Source: Tepidimonas alkaliphilus
GTDB taxonomy: Bacteria > Pseudomonadota > Gammaproteobacteria > Burkholderiales > Burkholderiaceae_C
Length of the DNA: 64,000 nt
Assembly: GCF_007556595.1 (NCBI RefSeq)
Contig: NZ_VJNB01000008.1
Coordinates: forward strand, 62,001-126,000
Direction: 5' to 3'
Part shown: positions 7,812-19,679 of the stretch, in pieces
How the letters are laid out: the number at the start of each line of letters is the position of its first letter
Position numbering within the stretch: position 1 is the first letter of the stretch
Notes under the pieces: generated by a model
What the model was told of the DNA's origin: nothing
Databases searched by the model: none
What the model saw: only the letters and a program-made list of their open reading frames with translations
Made by a program: the position numbers and the translations under genes

Positions 7812-9122
7812 TCAGGCGGCTTTTTCGGCGGCCTTGAAGGCGCGCTTGAGGTCGTCGATCAGGTCGTCGGCGTCTTCCAACCCAACCGACAGGCGGATGG
7901 TGCCCGGCCCGATGCCGGCGGCGGCCAGCGCTTCGTCGCTGAGGCGGGCGTGCGTGGCGCTGGCCGGATGCAGCGCGCCGCTGCGGCTGTGGCCGACATG
8001 GGCATGGTGAAGAAAAAGCTTGAGCGCTTCGACAAAGGCGCGGCCCTGCGCGCGCCCGCCCTTGAGTTCGAAGCTGAACACGCTGCCGGCGCCGCGCGGC
8101 AGCAGCCGTTGCGCAAGCCGATGGCTCGGGTGGTCCGGCATCAGCGGATGGCGCACACGCGCCACCCGCGGGTGCGCCGCCAGAAATTCCACCACCCGCT
8201 CGGTGTTGGCCATGTGGCGCGCCATGCGCAGCGGCAGCGTCTCGATGCCCTGCAGGATCAGCCACGCGGTGTGCGGGCTCAGGCAGGCGCCAAAGTCGCG
8301 CAGCCCCACGTGGCGCGCGCGCAAGGCCCATGCTCCAACCGTCGCAACCTCGGTGTATGCCTGGCCGTCGAAACTCGCGTCCGGCTCGGTCAGCTCCGCG
8401 AAGCGCCCGTCGCGCGCGTGCGCGGCCTCCCAATCGAACGCGCCGCCATCGACCAGCAGCCCACCCATCGCCGCGCCGTGGCCGCTGAGCAATTCAGCTG
8501 CCGAGTGCAGCACCAAGTCAGCCCCCAGCGACAGCGGCTGGACGAGCCACGGCGTCGTCAGCGTCGAGTCCACCAGCAGCGGCACGCCTGCGGCGTGCGC
8601 GATGTCGGCCACCGCGGGGATGTCCAGCGCATCCGCTCCCCATTGGCTGAGCGTTTCGGCGAAGAACAGGCGGGTGTGGGGCCGCACCGCCGCGCGCCAG
8701 GCGTCCAGGTCGCCCGGCGGCACGAAGGTGGTCTCGATGCCCAAGCGCGGCAGCGCCTGCTGCAGCAAGCTGCGACGGCTCCCCCCGATTGCATCAGAGG
8801 CGACGATGTGGCCGCCCGCGCCCATCAGCGTGACGATGGCCAGATGCAGCGCCGCCGGCCCGCTGGCGGTGGCCAGACCGGCGATGCCGCCTTCCAGCGC
8901 GGCCACGCGCTGTTCCAGCGCCGCGGTGGTCGGGTTGCTGAGGTGGCCGTCCGCGTGGCCGGCGCGCTCCAGGTTGAGCAGCGACGCAGCATGATCGGCT
9001 GATTTGAAGACGAACGCCGTCGTCGGGTGGATCGGTACCGCGCATGCGCCGGTGACAGGGTCAGGGGCGGCGCCGGCGTGCAGCGCCAGGGTGGTCAGGC
9101 CAGGATCGGCGTAACCGGGCAT
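7812..9122 (-). CDS. Cys/Met-metabolism PLP-fold protein lacking the catalytic lysine
   Basis: A 436-residue protein of normal length, aligning throughout with O-acetylhomoserine sulfhydrylase / cystathionine gamma-synthase (PIHPTTAFVFKSADHAA, NPTT, RVAALEGG, ATASGPAALH, DIAHAAGVPLLVD). The cofactor pocket is largely gone. The Schiff-base Lys of the SxTK motif is Glu210 (HSAAELLSGHG). The phosphate-binding Tyr-x-Arg is Asp58-x-His60. The stacking Tyr of YGGT is Ile112. The pocket Asp185 remains. The reading frame is intact and composition matches its neighbours, so this looks like a maintained pseudoenzyme rather than decay. Automatic annotation would call it O-acetylhomoserine aminocarboxypropyltransferase; that activity is unlikely. 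It is divergent from the CBS gene. Confidence 0.85.
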   Translation of the reverse strand: MPGYADPGLTTLALHAGAAPDPVTGACAVPIHPTTAFVFKSADHAASLLNLERAGHADGHLSNPTTAALEQRVAALEGGIAGLATASGPAALHLAIVTLMGAGGHIVASDAIGGSRRSLLQQALPRLGIETTFVPPGDLDAWRAAVRPHTRLFFAETLSQWGADALDIPAVADIAHAAGVPLLVDSTLTTPWLVQPLSLGADLVLHSAAELLSGHGAAMGGLLVDGGAFDWEAAHARDGRFAELTEPDASFDGQAYTEVATVGAWALRARHVGLRDFGACLSPHTAWLILQGIETLPLRMARHMANTERVVEFLAAHPRVARVRHPLMPDHPSHRLAQRLLPRGAGSVFSFELKGGRAQGRAFVEALKLFLHHAHVGHSRSGALHPASATHARLSDEALAAAGIGPGTIRLSVGLEDADDLIDDLKRAFKAAEKAA

Positions 9123-9204
9123 GGTGTCTCCTTGTCGGGTGGTCTATAGTAGCCGCACCGCCTGCGCCGGCGGCAAGCACCCCCGAGACAACAGGAGTCC
9201 CACG

Positions 9205-9690
9205 ATGAAAGTCCGCGAAATCCTGCGCGTCAAGGGCGGCACGCTCTACACCGTGTCGCCGGACGAAAAGCTCACCTGCGCGGTGGAGACGATGGCGCAG
9301 TTTGACATCGGCTCGCTGGCGGTCATGGAGCACGGTCAGCTTGTCGGTATGCTGACCTTTCGCGAGGTGATCGCAACGCTGGCGCGTCAGGGTGGGGTGC
9401 TGGGGGAACGGACGGTGCGCTCCGTGATGGACGACCACCCCATCACCTGCACGCCTGAAACGGAGCTCGACCAGGTGCGCCCGATGATGCTGGAGCACCA
9501 CACGCGCTACATGCCGGTGCTGGACGGCGGGGTGCTGATGGGGGTCATCAGCTTCTATGACGTCGCCAAGGCGGTGGTGGAAATGCAAAGCTTCGAAAAC
9601 CGGCTGTTGAAAGCTTACATCCGCGATTGGCCGGACGAGGAAGCGGCGGCGCGTCCACAGGCCGCGGCTGCAGCCGGTGGCGCCGTCTGA
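9205..9690 (+). CDS. Tandem CBS-domain protein
   Basis: A 161-residue cytoplasmic protein made of a Bateman pair of CBS domains (about residues 5-60 and 70-130), which typically binds adenosine nucleotides. Features are [69 protein letters not shown] and [14 protein letters not shown]. The tail is alanine-rich. The ATG at 9205 has ACAGGAGT upstream. It ends 6 bp before the Na/Pi symporter and is probably cotranscribed with it. No catalytic domain is attached; a regulatory role is inferred. Confidence 0.88.
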   Translation: MKVREILRVKGGTLYTVSPDEKLTCAVETMAQFDIGSLAVMEHGQLVGMLTFREVIATLARQGGVLGERTVRSVMDDHPITCTPETELDQVRPMMLEHHTRYMPVLDGGVLMGVISFYDVAKAVVEMQSFENRLLKAYIRDWPDEEAAARPQAAAAAGGAV

Positions 9691-9696
9691 GCCACG

Positions 9697-11355
9697 GTGG
9701 GCGGCGACGGGGCGCTCAACCTGCTGGCCGGGCTGCTGGGCGGCGTCGGCCTGTTCCTCATGGGCATGGAGCTCATGACGGAGGGGCTGCGCCTGGCCGC
9801 CGGCCCGGCGCTGGAACGGATCCTGGCTGCCTCCACCGCCACGCGGCTGCGGGGCCTGGCCGCCGGCGTGCTGGTGACGGCGCTGGTGCAGTCCTCCAGC
9901 GCCGTCACGGTGGCCACGATCGGCTTCGTCAACGCCGGGCTGCTGACGCTGGGCGGGGCGCTGTGGGTGCTGTTCGGCGCCAACGTCGGCACCACGATGA
10001 CCGGCTGGATCGTCGCGGTGCTGGGTTTCGGCTTCAAGATCGACGCGCTGGCGCTGCCGCTGATCGGGCTGGGCGTGGCCTTGCGCTTGAGCGGCGCCGG
10101 CACGCGCCGCGGGGCGCTGGGCACCGCGCTGGCGGGCTTCGGTCTGCTGTTCTTCGGCATCGAGGTGCTGAAGGACGCCTTCGACGGCGTGGCGCGGCGC
10201 ATCGAGCTGCCCGCCGGCACCGGCTGGACGATGGTGCTGGCGCAGCTGGCCATCGGCCTGGTGCTGACGGTGCTGATGCAGAGCTCCAGCGCCTCGCTGA
10301 CGGTGGCGCTCAGCGCCGCGCAGGCCGGCCTGATCAGCGCGCAGGGGGCGGCGGCGGTGGTGATCGGCGCCAACGTCGGCACCACCGTCACCGCCGTCAT
10401 CGCGGCGCTGGGCGCCACCGCCAACGCGCGCCGCGCCGCCAGCGCGCACGTGCTGTTCAACGTCATCACCGGCGTGGTGGCGCTGGCGCTGCTGCCGTGG
10501 CTGGTGCGCTGGCTGCTCGAGTTCAAGCAGGCGCTGGGCCTGCAGCCTTCGCCGGCGCTGACGGTGGCGCTGTTCCACACCACGTTCAACGTGCTGGGCG
10601 TGGTGCTGATGTGGCCGCTGGCGGGGCGGCTGACCGCGTGGCTGCAGCAGCGCTTCCGCCGCGCCGAGGAGGACGAGGCGCGCCCGCGCCACCTGGACCC
10701 GACGGTGCTGACGGTGCCGGTGCTGGCGCTGGACGCGCTGCGGCGCGAGCTGGCGCGGCTGCGGGGGCTGGCGGCGCGCGCGCTGCGCACCGTGCTGGAG
10801 CTGCCGGCGCTGGGCGGCGGCGCTGGCGCCGACGAGGCCGCGGCGCAGGCGCGTCTGGCCAGTGCGCACGACGTGGCGCGCGGGCTGGCGCGCGCGGTGG
10901 CCGACTTCATCGTGCGGCTGCAGCGCACCGAGCTTGGCGCCGACAGCGCCGCACGCCTGCCGGACCTGCTGCGCGTGGCGCGCTACGCCGAGGTGGCGGT
11001 GGAGCAGGCCGAAGAGGCCGCCGAGGCATTGGCCCCGTGGCCGCAGCCGGTGCAGGGTGTGCCGCAACTGGAGCTGGCGGCCTTCCGCCAGCGCGCGCTG
11101 GCGCTGCTGGCCCCGCTGGAGGCCGCGGCGGACCCCGCCGCCGGCGCTGCGGCGCTGGAGGCGGCGCTGACCGAGGCAGAGGACGCCTACGCCGTGCTGA
11201 AGGCGGCGCTTTTGCACGCCGGCGCGCGCGGCGAGTTGGCGCTGGACGCCATGGACGCCTGGCTGCGCGCCTGCAGCGAGCTGCGCCGCGGCCTGCAGCA
11301 GATCGCCAAGGCGCAGCGGCTGGCCGCGCAGGCCGGCGCCGCCGCTGCGGGATAA
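9697..11355 (+). CDS. Na+/phosphate cotransporter family protein (NptA-like, PhoU-like tail)
   Basis: A 552-residue inner-membrane symporter. Two inverted Na_Pi_cotrans repeats (PF02690) carry the diagnostic QSSSA motifs, [18 protein letters not shown] and [18 protein letters not shown]. Each is followed by a GANVGTT motif. From about residue 330 a helical PhoU-like cytoplasmic domain follows. Translation starts at GTG 9697, 6 bp after the CBS stop; the upstream Shine-Dalgarno is poor, suggesting coupling. Family members import phosphate with sodium. The C-terminal TAA is 8 bp from the aroC ATG. Confidence 0.9.
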   Translation: MGGDGALNLLAGLLGGVGLFLMGMELMTEGLRLAAGPALERILAASTATRLRGLAAGVLVTALVQSSSAVTVATIGFVNAGLLTLGGALWVLFGANVGTTMTGWIVAVLGFGFKIDALALPLIGLGVALRLSGAGTRRGALGTALAGFGLLFFGIEVLKDAFDGVARRIELPAGTGWTMVLAQLAIGLVLTVLMQSSSASLTVALSAAQAGLISAQGAAAVVIGANVGTTVTAVIAALGATANARRAASAHVLFNVITGVVALALLPWLVRWLLEFKQALGLQPSPALTVALFHTTFNVLGVVLMWPLAGRLTAWLQQRFRRAEEDEARPRHLDPTVLTVPVLALDALRRELARLRGLAARALRTVLELPALGGGAGADEAAAQARLASAHDVARGLARAVADFIVRLQRTELGADSAARLPDLLRVARYAEVAVEQAEEAAEALAPWPQPVQGVPQLELAAFRQRALALLAPLEAAADPAAGAAALEAALTEAEDAYAVLKAALLHAGARGELALDAMDAWLRACSELRRGLQQIAKAQRLAAQAGAAAAG

Positions 11356-11363
11356 TGCCGCGC

Positions 11364-12467
11364 ATGAGCGGCAACACCCTGGGCACCCTGTTTCGCGTCA
11401 CCAACTTCGGCGAGTCGCACGGGCCGGCGATCGGCTGCGTCATCGACGGCTGCCCGCCGGGCCTGGAGCTGTCGGAGGCCGACATCCAGCCCGAGCTCGA
11501 CCGCCGCCGCCCGGGCCGCAGCAAGTTCGTCACCCAGCGGCAGGAGGCCGACCGCGTGCAGATCCTGAGCGGCGTCTATGAAGGCCGCACGACCGGCGCG
11601 CCAATCGCGCTGCTGATCGCCAACACCGATCAGCGCAGCAAGGACTACGCCGACATCGCGCAGACCTTCCGACCGGGGCATGCCGACTACACCTACTGGC
11701 ACAAGTATGGCATCCGCGACCCGCGCGGCGGCGGGCGCTCCTCCGCGCGCCTGACCGCGCCGACCGTGGCCGCCGGGGCGGTGGCGCGCAAGTGGCTGCG
11801 GCAGCGCTACGGCACCGTCGTGCGCGGCTGCCTGCTGCAGATCGGCACGGTGCAGGTGCCGTTTGAGGACTGGGCGCACGTGGACGCCAACCCATTCTTC
11901 GCCCCGTCGGCGGACGTCTCGGCGCTGGAGGCGTACCTGACCGAGATCCGCAAGGCCGGCGATTCGGTCGGCGCGCGGCTGCGCGTGGTGGCCAGTGGCG
12001 TGCCGGTGGGGCTGGGCGCGCCGATCTACGACCGGCTCGACGCCGACATCGCGCACGCGTTGATGGGGCTCAACGCCGTCAAGGGCGTGGAGATCGGCGA
12101 CGGCTTCGCCTGCGTGGCGCAACGCGGCAGCGAGCACGGCGACGCCATCACGCCGCAGGGCTTTGCCTCCAACCACACCGGCGGCGTGCTCGGCGGCCTC
12201 AGCACCGGGCAGGACATCGTCGTCACGCTGGCGATCAAGCCAACCAGCTCGATCCTCGTGCCGCGGCCGTCGATCGACACCGCCGGCCAGCCGGTCGAGG
12301 TCGTCACCAGGGGACGGCACGACCCCTGCGTCGGCATCCGCGCGGTGCCGATCGCCGAGGCGCTGCTGGCGCTGGTGCTGATGGACCACGCGCTGCGCCA
12401 CCGCGCCCAGTGCGGCGACGTGCGCGTGCAGCCCGGGCCGGTGCCGGCGCAGGCCCCGCAGGCATGA
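11364..12467 (+). CDS. aroC: Chorismate synthase
   Basis: A 367-residue enzyme of the last shikimate step (EPSP to chorismate, using reduced FMN). Family signatures are [18 protein letters not shown] near the N-terminus, [48 protein letters not shown], and [17 protein letters not shown]. The length is usual for proteobacteria. The start [10 protein letters not shown] is the conserved one; an in-frame ATG 9 bp earlier overlaps the previous stop. The stop overlaps the next gene's ATG (ATGA). Confidence 0.97.
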   Translation: MSGNTLGTLFRVTNFGESHGPAIGCVIDGCPPGLELSEADIQPELDRRRPGRSKFVTQRQEADRVQILSGVYEGRTTGAPIALLIANTDQRSKDYADIAQTFRPGHADYTYWHKYGIRDPRGGGRSSARLTAPTVAAGAVARKWLRQRYGTVVRGCLLQIGTVQVPFEDWAHVDANPFFAPSADVSALEAYLTEIRKAGDSVGARLRVVASGVPVGLGAPIYDRLDADIAHALMGLNAVKGVEIGDGFACVAQRGSEHGDAITPQGFASNHTGGVLGGLSTGQDIVVTLAIKPTSSILVPRPSIDTAGQPVEVVTRGRHDPCVGIRAVPIAEALLALVLMDHALRHRAQCGDVRVQPGPVPAQAPQA

Positions 12468-13660
12468 CGAGCGCCCCGCCTGGCGGCGCAGCGCCGCCGC
12501 TGTGGCCGTTTGCGGCGCTGTCGGCGGGCTACTTCGCGCACATCGGCTTCTTCAACCCCTACCTGCCGCTGTGGCTGCAGCAGCTCGGCTACGGCCTGTG
12601 GGCGATCGGGCTGCTCACCGCGCTGCAGTCGGCCACGCGGGTGTTCGCGCCGTACCTGTGGGCGTGGCTGAGCGACCGCCACGGCGACCCGCTGCGCTGG
12701 CTGCGCTGGTGCGCGCTGGCGGGGCTCGTCCTGACGCTGGGGCTGGCGTGGCAGCCGGCGCCGTGGTGGCTGCCGCTCGTTTTGTTGCTGCTGTTCACCC
12801 ACACCAGCGGCATGATGCCGCTGTCGGAGGCGGCGCTGGCGCACGCGGTCAGCCGCCACGGTGGCTTCGACGCCGCGCGCTACGGGCGCATCCGGCTGTG
12901 GGGGTCGCTGGGCTTTCTGGTGACGGTGCTGCTGGCCGGCGCGTGGTTCGAGCGCCACGGCCTGGCCAGCTTTCCGCTGTGGGCCAGCGCGACGCTGCTG
13001 CTGGTGGTGCTGGCGGTGGCGCGGCTGCCGGCGCTCGGGCCGCTGCCGGCGCTGGGCTCGGGGGCCGCGGGGCAGGGCGTAGCCGCGCGGCTGCGCCAGC
13101 CGGTGGTGGCGTGGTTCTTCGCCGCGCTGTTCTTCCACGTGCTGGCGCACGTGTTCCTCTACGTGTTTTTCTCGCTGCACCTGGACGCCGCCGGCTGGAG
13201 CAAGGGCGTCATCGGGCTGCTGTGGGCCACGGCGGTGGGGGTGGAGATCGCCTGGTTCTTCACGCAGGGGCGCTGGCTGCCGCGGCTGTCGGACGGGCAG
13301 TGGCTGCTGCTGGCGGCGCTGCTGGCGGCGCTGCGCATGGGCGCCACCGCCTGGGGGGCTGGTTCACTGGTCTGGCTGGTGCTGGCGCAGGCCGCGCACG
13401 CGATCACGTTCGCCGCGCACCACACGGTGTGCATCGGCTTCGTCAACCGGCACTTCGAGGGCCGGCTGCGCGCGCGCGGCCAGGCGCTGTATTCGGTGAT
13501 CGGCTACGGGCTGGCCGGCGTGACGGCGGGGGCCGCCGGCGGCTGGATCAGCGCGCGCTTCGGCTTGCCGGCGGTGTTCGTCGCGGCGCTCGTCTCGGCA
13601 TTGCTGGCGGCCGCTTGCGCGTGGCGGCTGCGCCGCCACGAGACGGCGCGCCCGGCCTGA
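12464..13660 (+). CDS. MFS transporter (HcaT / MFS_1-like)
   Basis: A 398-residue inner-membrane protein with 12 predicted helices. The pattern is close to the HcaT/PPP-transporter branch of the major facilitator superfamily: [51 protein letters not shown], and a second half with [32 protein letters not shown]. The ATG overlaps the aroC stop. Substrate unknown. Burkholderiales often place this gene directly after aroC. It ends 31 bp before the convergent NnrU gene. Confidence 0.85.
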   Translation: MTSAPPGGAAPPLWPFAALSAGYFAHIGFFNPYLPLWLQQLGYGLWAIGLLTALQSATRVFAPYLWAWLSDRHGDPLRWLRWCALAGLVLTLGLAWQPAPWWLPLVLLLLFTHTSGMMPLSEAALAHAVSRHGGFDAARYGRIRLWGSLGFLVTVLLAGAWFERHGLASFPLWASATLLLVVLAVARLPALGPLPALGSGAAGQGVAARLRQPVVAWFFAALFFHVLAHVFLYVFFSLHLDAAGWSKGVIGLLWATAVGVEIAWFFTQGRWLPRLSDGQWLLLAALLAALRMGATAWGAGSLVWLVLAQAAHAITFAAHHTVCIGFVNRHFEGRLRARGQALYSVIGYGLAGVTAGAAGGWISARFGLPAVFVAALVSALLAAACAWRLRRHETARPA

Positions 13661-13691
13661 GCCGTGCCGCCACCCCGTGGCCGCGCGGGCC

Positions 13692-14321
13692 TCAGCGCCC
13701 GAACGGCGCCACGCCGAACAGCGCCGCGTGCAGCCAGAACGCGAACGCCGCCCACGCCACCACGCCCGCCACCAGCGTGGCCACCGTCGCCGCCGGCGAG
13801 ACGACGTGGCGCGGATCCGGCTCGGTGTCGGGGGTGTCGTCTTCGCTCTCGCCGTCGGCGGCTGCCGGCGGGCCCTCGCCGCGGCGCCGCGCGGCGCGGT
13901 AGTCAAACACCGCCCACACCAGAAAGCCGCCGAACAGCAGCAGGTCCGCCAGCGTGCCGTTGGCCAGCAGGTGCGCGAACGCCCACAGCTTGACGCCCAG
14001 CACCATCGGGTGGCGCAGCCGCACCTTCAGCCCGTTGCCCGGCACGTAGGCCGCCACCAGCAGCACGAAGGCCAGCAGCGTCAGCAGCGCGGCGGCGTGG
14101 CGCGCGGCCAGCGGCGGATCCCACAGCACCACCGGCGCCTGCCGCGCCAGCGCGTAGCCCCAGGCCAGCAGCGCCAGCCCGGCGAGCGAGGCCAGCGACA
14201 CCGCCGCCTTCCATGCCCCCAGCCCCACGCGGTCGATGACCTGCGCGCGCCAGTCGTCGGCGACGATGCGCACCGAATGCACGCCCAGGAAGACGATCAA
14301 CCCCAGCACCAGCCACTGCAT
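13692..14321 (-). CDS. NnrU family membrane protein
   Basis: A 209-residue protein with about six membrane spans. It shows the NnrU family pattern: N-terminal GLIVFLGVHSVRIVADDWR, a middle RHPMVLGVKLWAFAHLLANGTLADLLLFGGFLVWAVFDYRAARRR, and a polar DGESEDDTPD loop. NnrU was named for nitric-oxide-related gene clusters, but most members are not near denitrification genes, as here. The start MQWLVLGL at 14321 is preferred; the ATG 33 bp further out would add an arginine-rich tail before the first span. Function unknown. Confidence 0.83.
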   Translation of the reverse strand: MQWLVLGLIVFLGVHSVRIVADDWRAQVIDRVGLGAWKAAVSLASLAGLALLAWGYALARQAPVVLWDPPLAARHAAALLTLLAFVLLVAAYVPGNGLKVRLRHPMVLGVKLWAFAHLLANGTLADLLLFGGFLVWAVFDYRAARRRGEGPPAAADGESEDDTPDTEPDPRHVVSPAATVATLVAGVVAWAAFAFWLHAALFGVAPFGR

Positions 14322-14463
14322 CGCGACGCTCCCGCGGCGCCCCATGCGCCGCATGCGTTCATCATAGCGGCGGACGGCGGGGGGCTATGACTTGCATAGG
14401 CAAAAACGACCACCGCGGGGGATCGGGCGGCGTACACTGACGTCGATCGGAAGCTGAAAGTAA

Positions 14464-16707
<2,244 letters not shown>

Positions 16708-16775
16708 GCCGCAGCGCCGGGATGCCTTCGACGCCGGCCGCCGCGCGGCCCCGCGCGGCGCGGTAGGATGGCGCG

Positions 16776-17786
16776 ATGAGCTTGCCGCCTCGCTTTCCTC
16801 ATTTCCGTCAGCCGCCGGTGCTGGCCCGCGCGCTGGCGTGGGTGCTGGCCGCCGGCGCCTGGGCGGCGTGGTGGCAGGGGCCGCCGGCGTGGTGGGCGCC
16901 GCTGGCGTGGGCGCTGGCGCCGGCGCTGACGCTGGCGGCGCTGGCCGCCGCGCCCGCCTGGTGGCAGCGGCGACCCTACCGTGTCGCGGTGGCGCTGGCG
17001 CTGATGCTGGCGGCGCTGCTGGCGCTGGCGTGGGCGGCGCTGCTGCCGCGCCTCGTGCCGCGCACCGTGCTCGATCCCTGGCAGCTGGCCGCGGCGGCCG
17101 CCTTCACCGTAGCGGCGCTGCTCGGCTACCTCGACTGGCACCACCACCGTCTGTCGCCGGCGCTGGCGCAGGCGCGGCTGCAGGCGCTGCAAAGCCGCAT
17201 GCGACCGCACTTTCTGTTCAACAGTTTGAACAGCGTGCTGGCGCTGATCCGCCGCGATCCGGCGCGCGCCGAGGCGCTGCTGGAGGATTTGGCCGAGCTC
17301 TACCGCGCCCTGCTGGCCGAGCCGCGCACGCTGGTGTCGCTGGCCGACGAGTTGGCGCTGGCGCGCACCTACTTGGCGGTGGAGCAGGTGCGGCTGGGCG
17401 AGCGCCTGCATCAGGCATGGCACGTCGACACCGCCCCGGCCGACGCGCTGCTGCCGCCGCTGACGGTGCAGCCGCTGGTGGAAAACGCCATCCGCCACGG
17501 CGTGGAGCCGCGCCCGCAAGGGGCGTGCGTCACGGTGGAGGCGTTCCGCGACGACGACCACCTGGTGCTGTTCGTGCGCAACCCGCTGCCGCCAACTGGA
17601 GCCGCCACGCGCGGCAACGGGCTGGCGCTCACCAACCTTCGCGAGCGGCTGGCGCTGCTCTACGGCGGCGCCGCGCGCCTGCGCACCTACGAGTCGGAGG
17701 GCGAGTTCGTCGCCCAGGTGCGGCTGCCGATCCGCGCCGGCGCCGACGCGGGGGTCAGCCCCGCACCTCGTCGATCAGCGACCTGA
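16776..17786 (+). CDS. LytS/AlgZ-type sensor histidine kinase
   Basis: A 336-residue membrane kinase. Residues 1-125 hold four or five hydrophobic segments. The HisKA_7TM/LytS-type His_kinase domain (PF06580) follows, with phosphoacceptor His in [21 protein letters not shown], an N-box [18 protein letters not shown], and a G-box [20 protein letters not shown]. AlgZ/LytS kinases normally pair with an adjacent LytTR response regulator (AlgR/LytR); none is here. It is followed by the convergent nrdR, whose 3-prime end it overlaps by 32 bp. Signal and partner are unknown. The ATG at 16776 gives [10 protein letters not shown]. Confidence 0.87.
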   Translation: MSLPPRFPHFRQPPVLARALAWVLAAGAWAAWWQGPPAWWAPLAWALAPALTLAALAAAPAWWQRRPYRVAVALALMLAALLALAWAALLPRLVPRTVLDPWQLAAAAAFTVAALLGYLDWHHHRLSPALAQARLQALQSRMRPHFLFNSLNSVLALIRRDPARAEALLEDLAELYRALLAEPRTLVSLADELALARTYLAVEQVRLGERLHQAWHVDTAPADALLPPLTVQPLVENAIRHGVEPRPQGACVTVEAFRDDDHLVLFVRNPLPPTGAATRGNGLALTNLRERLALLYGGAARLRTYESEGEFVAQVRLPIRAGADAGVSPAPRRSAT

Positions 17787-18204
17787 AGGCGTCCACGTCC
17801 TCGAAGCTGCGATAAACGCTGGCAAAGCGCACGTAGGCCACCTGGTCGAGCTCGCGCAGCTCCTGCATCACCCATTCGCCCAACTGCTGCGACGGCACCT
17901 CGCGCGCGCCGTCGGCCAGCAGCCGCTCCTCGATGCGGGCGATGGCGGCGTCCAGCCGTTCGGTGCTGACCGGGCGCTTGCGCAGCGCCAGCGCCAGGCT
18001 CGCGCGCAGCTTGGCCGCGTCGTAATCGACCCGGCGGCCGTCCTTCTTGACCACCTGCGGAAACGTCACCTCGGCGCGCTCGTAGGTGGTGAAGCGCCGG
18101 TCGCACGCGCCGCAGCGGCGGCGCCGGCGCACGAACACCCCGTCGTCGGACTCGCGCGTCTCCACCACCTGGGTGTCGGCGTGTCCGCAGAAGGGGCACT
18201 TCAT
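17755..18204 (-). CDS. nrdR: Transcriptional repressor NrdR
   Basis: A 149-residue regulator of ribonucleotide reductase genes. The zinc ribbon has [13 protein letters not shown] and [16 protein letters not shown] (four Cys), followed by the ATP-cone domain from about residue 49 ([20 protein letters not shown]). The length matches the family. The start is 4 bp after the glyA stop, the usual betaproteobacterial glyA-nrdR operon. The 3-prime end overlaps the convergent kinase gene by 32 bp. It is expected to sense ATP/dATP and bind NrdR boxes near nrd genes outside this window. Confidence 0.96.
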   Translation of the reverse strand: MKCPFCGHADTQVVETRESDDGVFVRRRRRCGACDRRFTTYERAEVTFPQVVKKDGRRVDYDAAKLRASLALALRKRPVSTERLDAAIARIEERLLADGAREVPSQQLGEWVMQELRELDQVAYVRFASVYRSFEDVDAFRSLIDEVRG

Positions 18205-18208
18205 CGCA

Positions 18209-19453
18209 TCACCCGTAGACGGGGAAGCGCCGCGTCAGCTCCGCCACCTGCGCACGCACGCGCTCGATGGTGGCCGGGTTGCGCGGATCGTCCAGCACGT
18301 CGGCGATCAGGTTGGCGGTCTGGCGCGCCTCGGCCTCGGTGAAGCCGCGCGTGGTCATGGCCGGCGTGCCCAGCCGGATGCCGCTCGTGACCATCGGCTT
18401 TTCCGGGTCGTTCGGGATCGCGTTCTTGTTGACCGTGATGTGCGCCTGGCCGAGCACCGCCTCGGCTTCCTTGCCGGTGATGCCCTTGGCGCGCAGGTCC
18501 ACCAGCATCACGTGGCTTTCGGTGCGGCCGCTGACGATGCGCAGGCCGCGCTGCTGCAGCGTCTCGGCCATCGCCTGGGCGTTCCTGACCACCTGCTGCT
18601 GGTAGGCCTTGAACGCGGGGCTGAGCGCCTCCTTGAACGCCACCGCCTTGGCGGCGATCACGTGCATCAGCGGGCCGCCCTGCAGGCCGGGGAAGACGGC
18701 GCTGTTGATCGCCTTCTCGTGCTCGGCCTTCATCAGGATGATGCCGCCGCGCGGGCCGCGCAGGCTCTTGTGCGTGGTGGAGGTGACCACGTCCGCGTGC
18801 GGCACCGGGTTCGGGTACACCCCGGCGGCGATCAGGCCGGCGTAGTGCGCCATGTCCACCATGAAGATCGCGCCGACCTCGCGCGCCACGCGCCCGATGC
18901 GCTCGAAGTCGATGCGCAGGCTGTAGGCGCTGGCGCCGGCGATGATCAGCCTGGGCCGGTGCGCGCGCGCCTTGGCCTCCAGCGCCTCGTAGTCGATCTC
19001 CTCGCGGTCGTTCAGGCCATAGGAGACGACGTTGAACCACTTGCCCGACATGTTCAGCGCCATGCCGTGCGTCAGGTGGCCGCCCTCGGCCAGGCTCATG
19101 CCCATGATGGTGTCGCCGGGCTTCAGGAACGCGAGGAACACCGCCTCGTTGGCGCTGGCGCCGCAGTGCGGCTGCACGTTGGCGGCCTCGGCGCCGAAGA
19201 GCTGCTTGAGCCGGTCGATGGCCAGCTGCTCGACCACGTCCACGTGCTCGCAGCCGCCGTAGTAGCGCTTACCCGGGTAGCCCTCGGCGTACTTGTTGGT
19301 CAGCTGCGTGCCCTGCGCGGCCATCACCGCCGGCGAGGCGTAGTTTTCGCTGGCGATCAGCTCGATGTGGGCTTCCTGGCGGGCGTTTTCGGCCTGGATG
19401 GCGGCCCAAAGCTCGGGGTCGGTTTGCTCGATGAGGATGTGGCGACTGAACAT
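18209..19453 (-). CDS. glyA: Serine hydroxymethyltransferase
   Basis: A 414-residue PLP enzyme interconverting serine and glycine with transfer of a one-carbon unit to tetrahydrofolate. It has [46 protein letters not shown], the PLP-lysine segment [16 protein letters not shown], and [12 protein letters not shown]. The start [15 protein letters not shown] matches the family; the extra in-frame residues upstream belong to the leader. A ZTP riboswitch lies 78 nt before the ATG, linking expression to folate/purine stress. nrdR follows 4 bp after the stop. Confidence 0.97.
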   Translation of the reverse strand: MFSRHILIEQTDPELWAAIQAENARQEAHIELIASENYASPAVMAAQGTQLTNKYAEGYPGKRYYGGCEHVDVVEQLAIDRLKQLFGAEAANVQPHCGASANEAVFLAFLKPGDTIMGMSLAEGGHLTHGMALNMSGKWFNVVSYGLNDREEIDYEALEAKARAHRPRLIIAGASAYSLRIDFERIGRVAREVGAIFMVDMAHYAGLIAAGVYPNPVPHADVVTSTTHKSLRGPRGGIILMKAEHEKAINSAVFPGLQGGPLMHVIAAKAVAFKEALSPAFKAYQQQVVRNAQAMAETLQQRGLRIVSGRTESHVMLVDLRAKGITGKEAEAVLGQAHITVNKNAIPNDPEKPMVTSGIRLGTPAMTTRGFTEAEARQTANLIADVLDDPRNPATIERVRAQVAELTRRFPVYG

Positions 19454-19530
19454 GATGGCGCAGGACTCGAACGCAAAAGCTCGCCTTGGGACCAAAGCCA
19501 TGCTGATCGCAGGTGGCAAGTCCACGCGAG

Positions 19531-19626
19531 CTGCCCAGGCGAACGGCTAGATGGCTGCGGCGTTGACCGCACGCTGCGCGCTTCCCCGTGGTGATCCACG
19601 TCGGCTCACCCGAAGGCGGCAACGCC
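19531..19626 (-). ncRNA. ZTP riboswitch (pfl motif) in the glyA leader
   Basis: The minus strand carries the pfl/ZTP aptamer core. An outer helix GGCGTTG (19620-19626) pairs with CAACGCC (19559-19565). A hairpin GTGG-ATCA-CCAC (19588-19599) is followed directly by GGGGAAGCG. The highly conserved CCGTTCGCCTGGGCAG segment lies at 19531-19546. Its distance to glyA and the identity of the gene agree with the established class, which senses Z nucleotides (ZMP/ZTP) accumulating when 10-formyl-THF is low. Downstream, GCTTTGG/CCAAGGC followed by GAGCTTTT could form a weak terminator or occlude translation. The expression platform is uncertain. Confidence 0.88.
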
Positions 19627-19679
19627 ATGACGCGGTGAGCCTATCGCCAGTTGCACGCCAACCCATTCTATCAACAAGG

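Noticed and set aside
2175-9002. Very long open frames on the plus strand (2175-5135 and 5157-9002) opposite the transporter fusion and its neighbours
   Set aside because: They are Arg/His/Gln-rich antisense shadows of real genes in GC-rich DNA, with no domain motifs, and they span several genes on the other strand.
17755-17786. Overlap of the kinase and nrdR 3-prime ends as a sign that one is misplaced
   Set aside because: Both proteins are full length with complete motifs; short convergent overlaps recur in this window (yihY, SDR/antiporter, patatin/PAP2).
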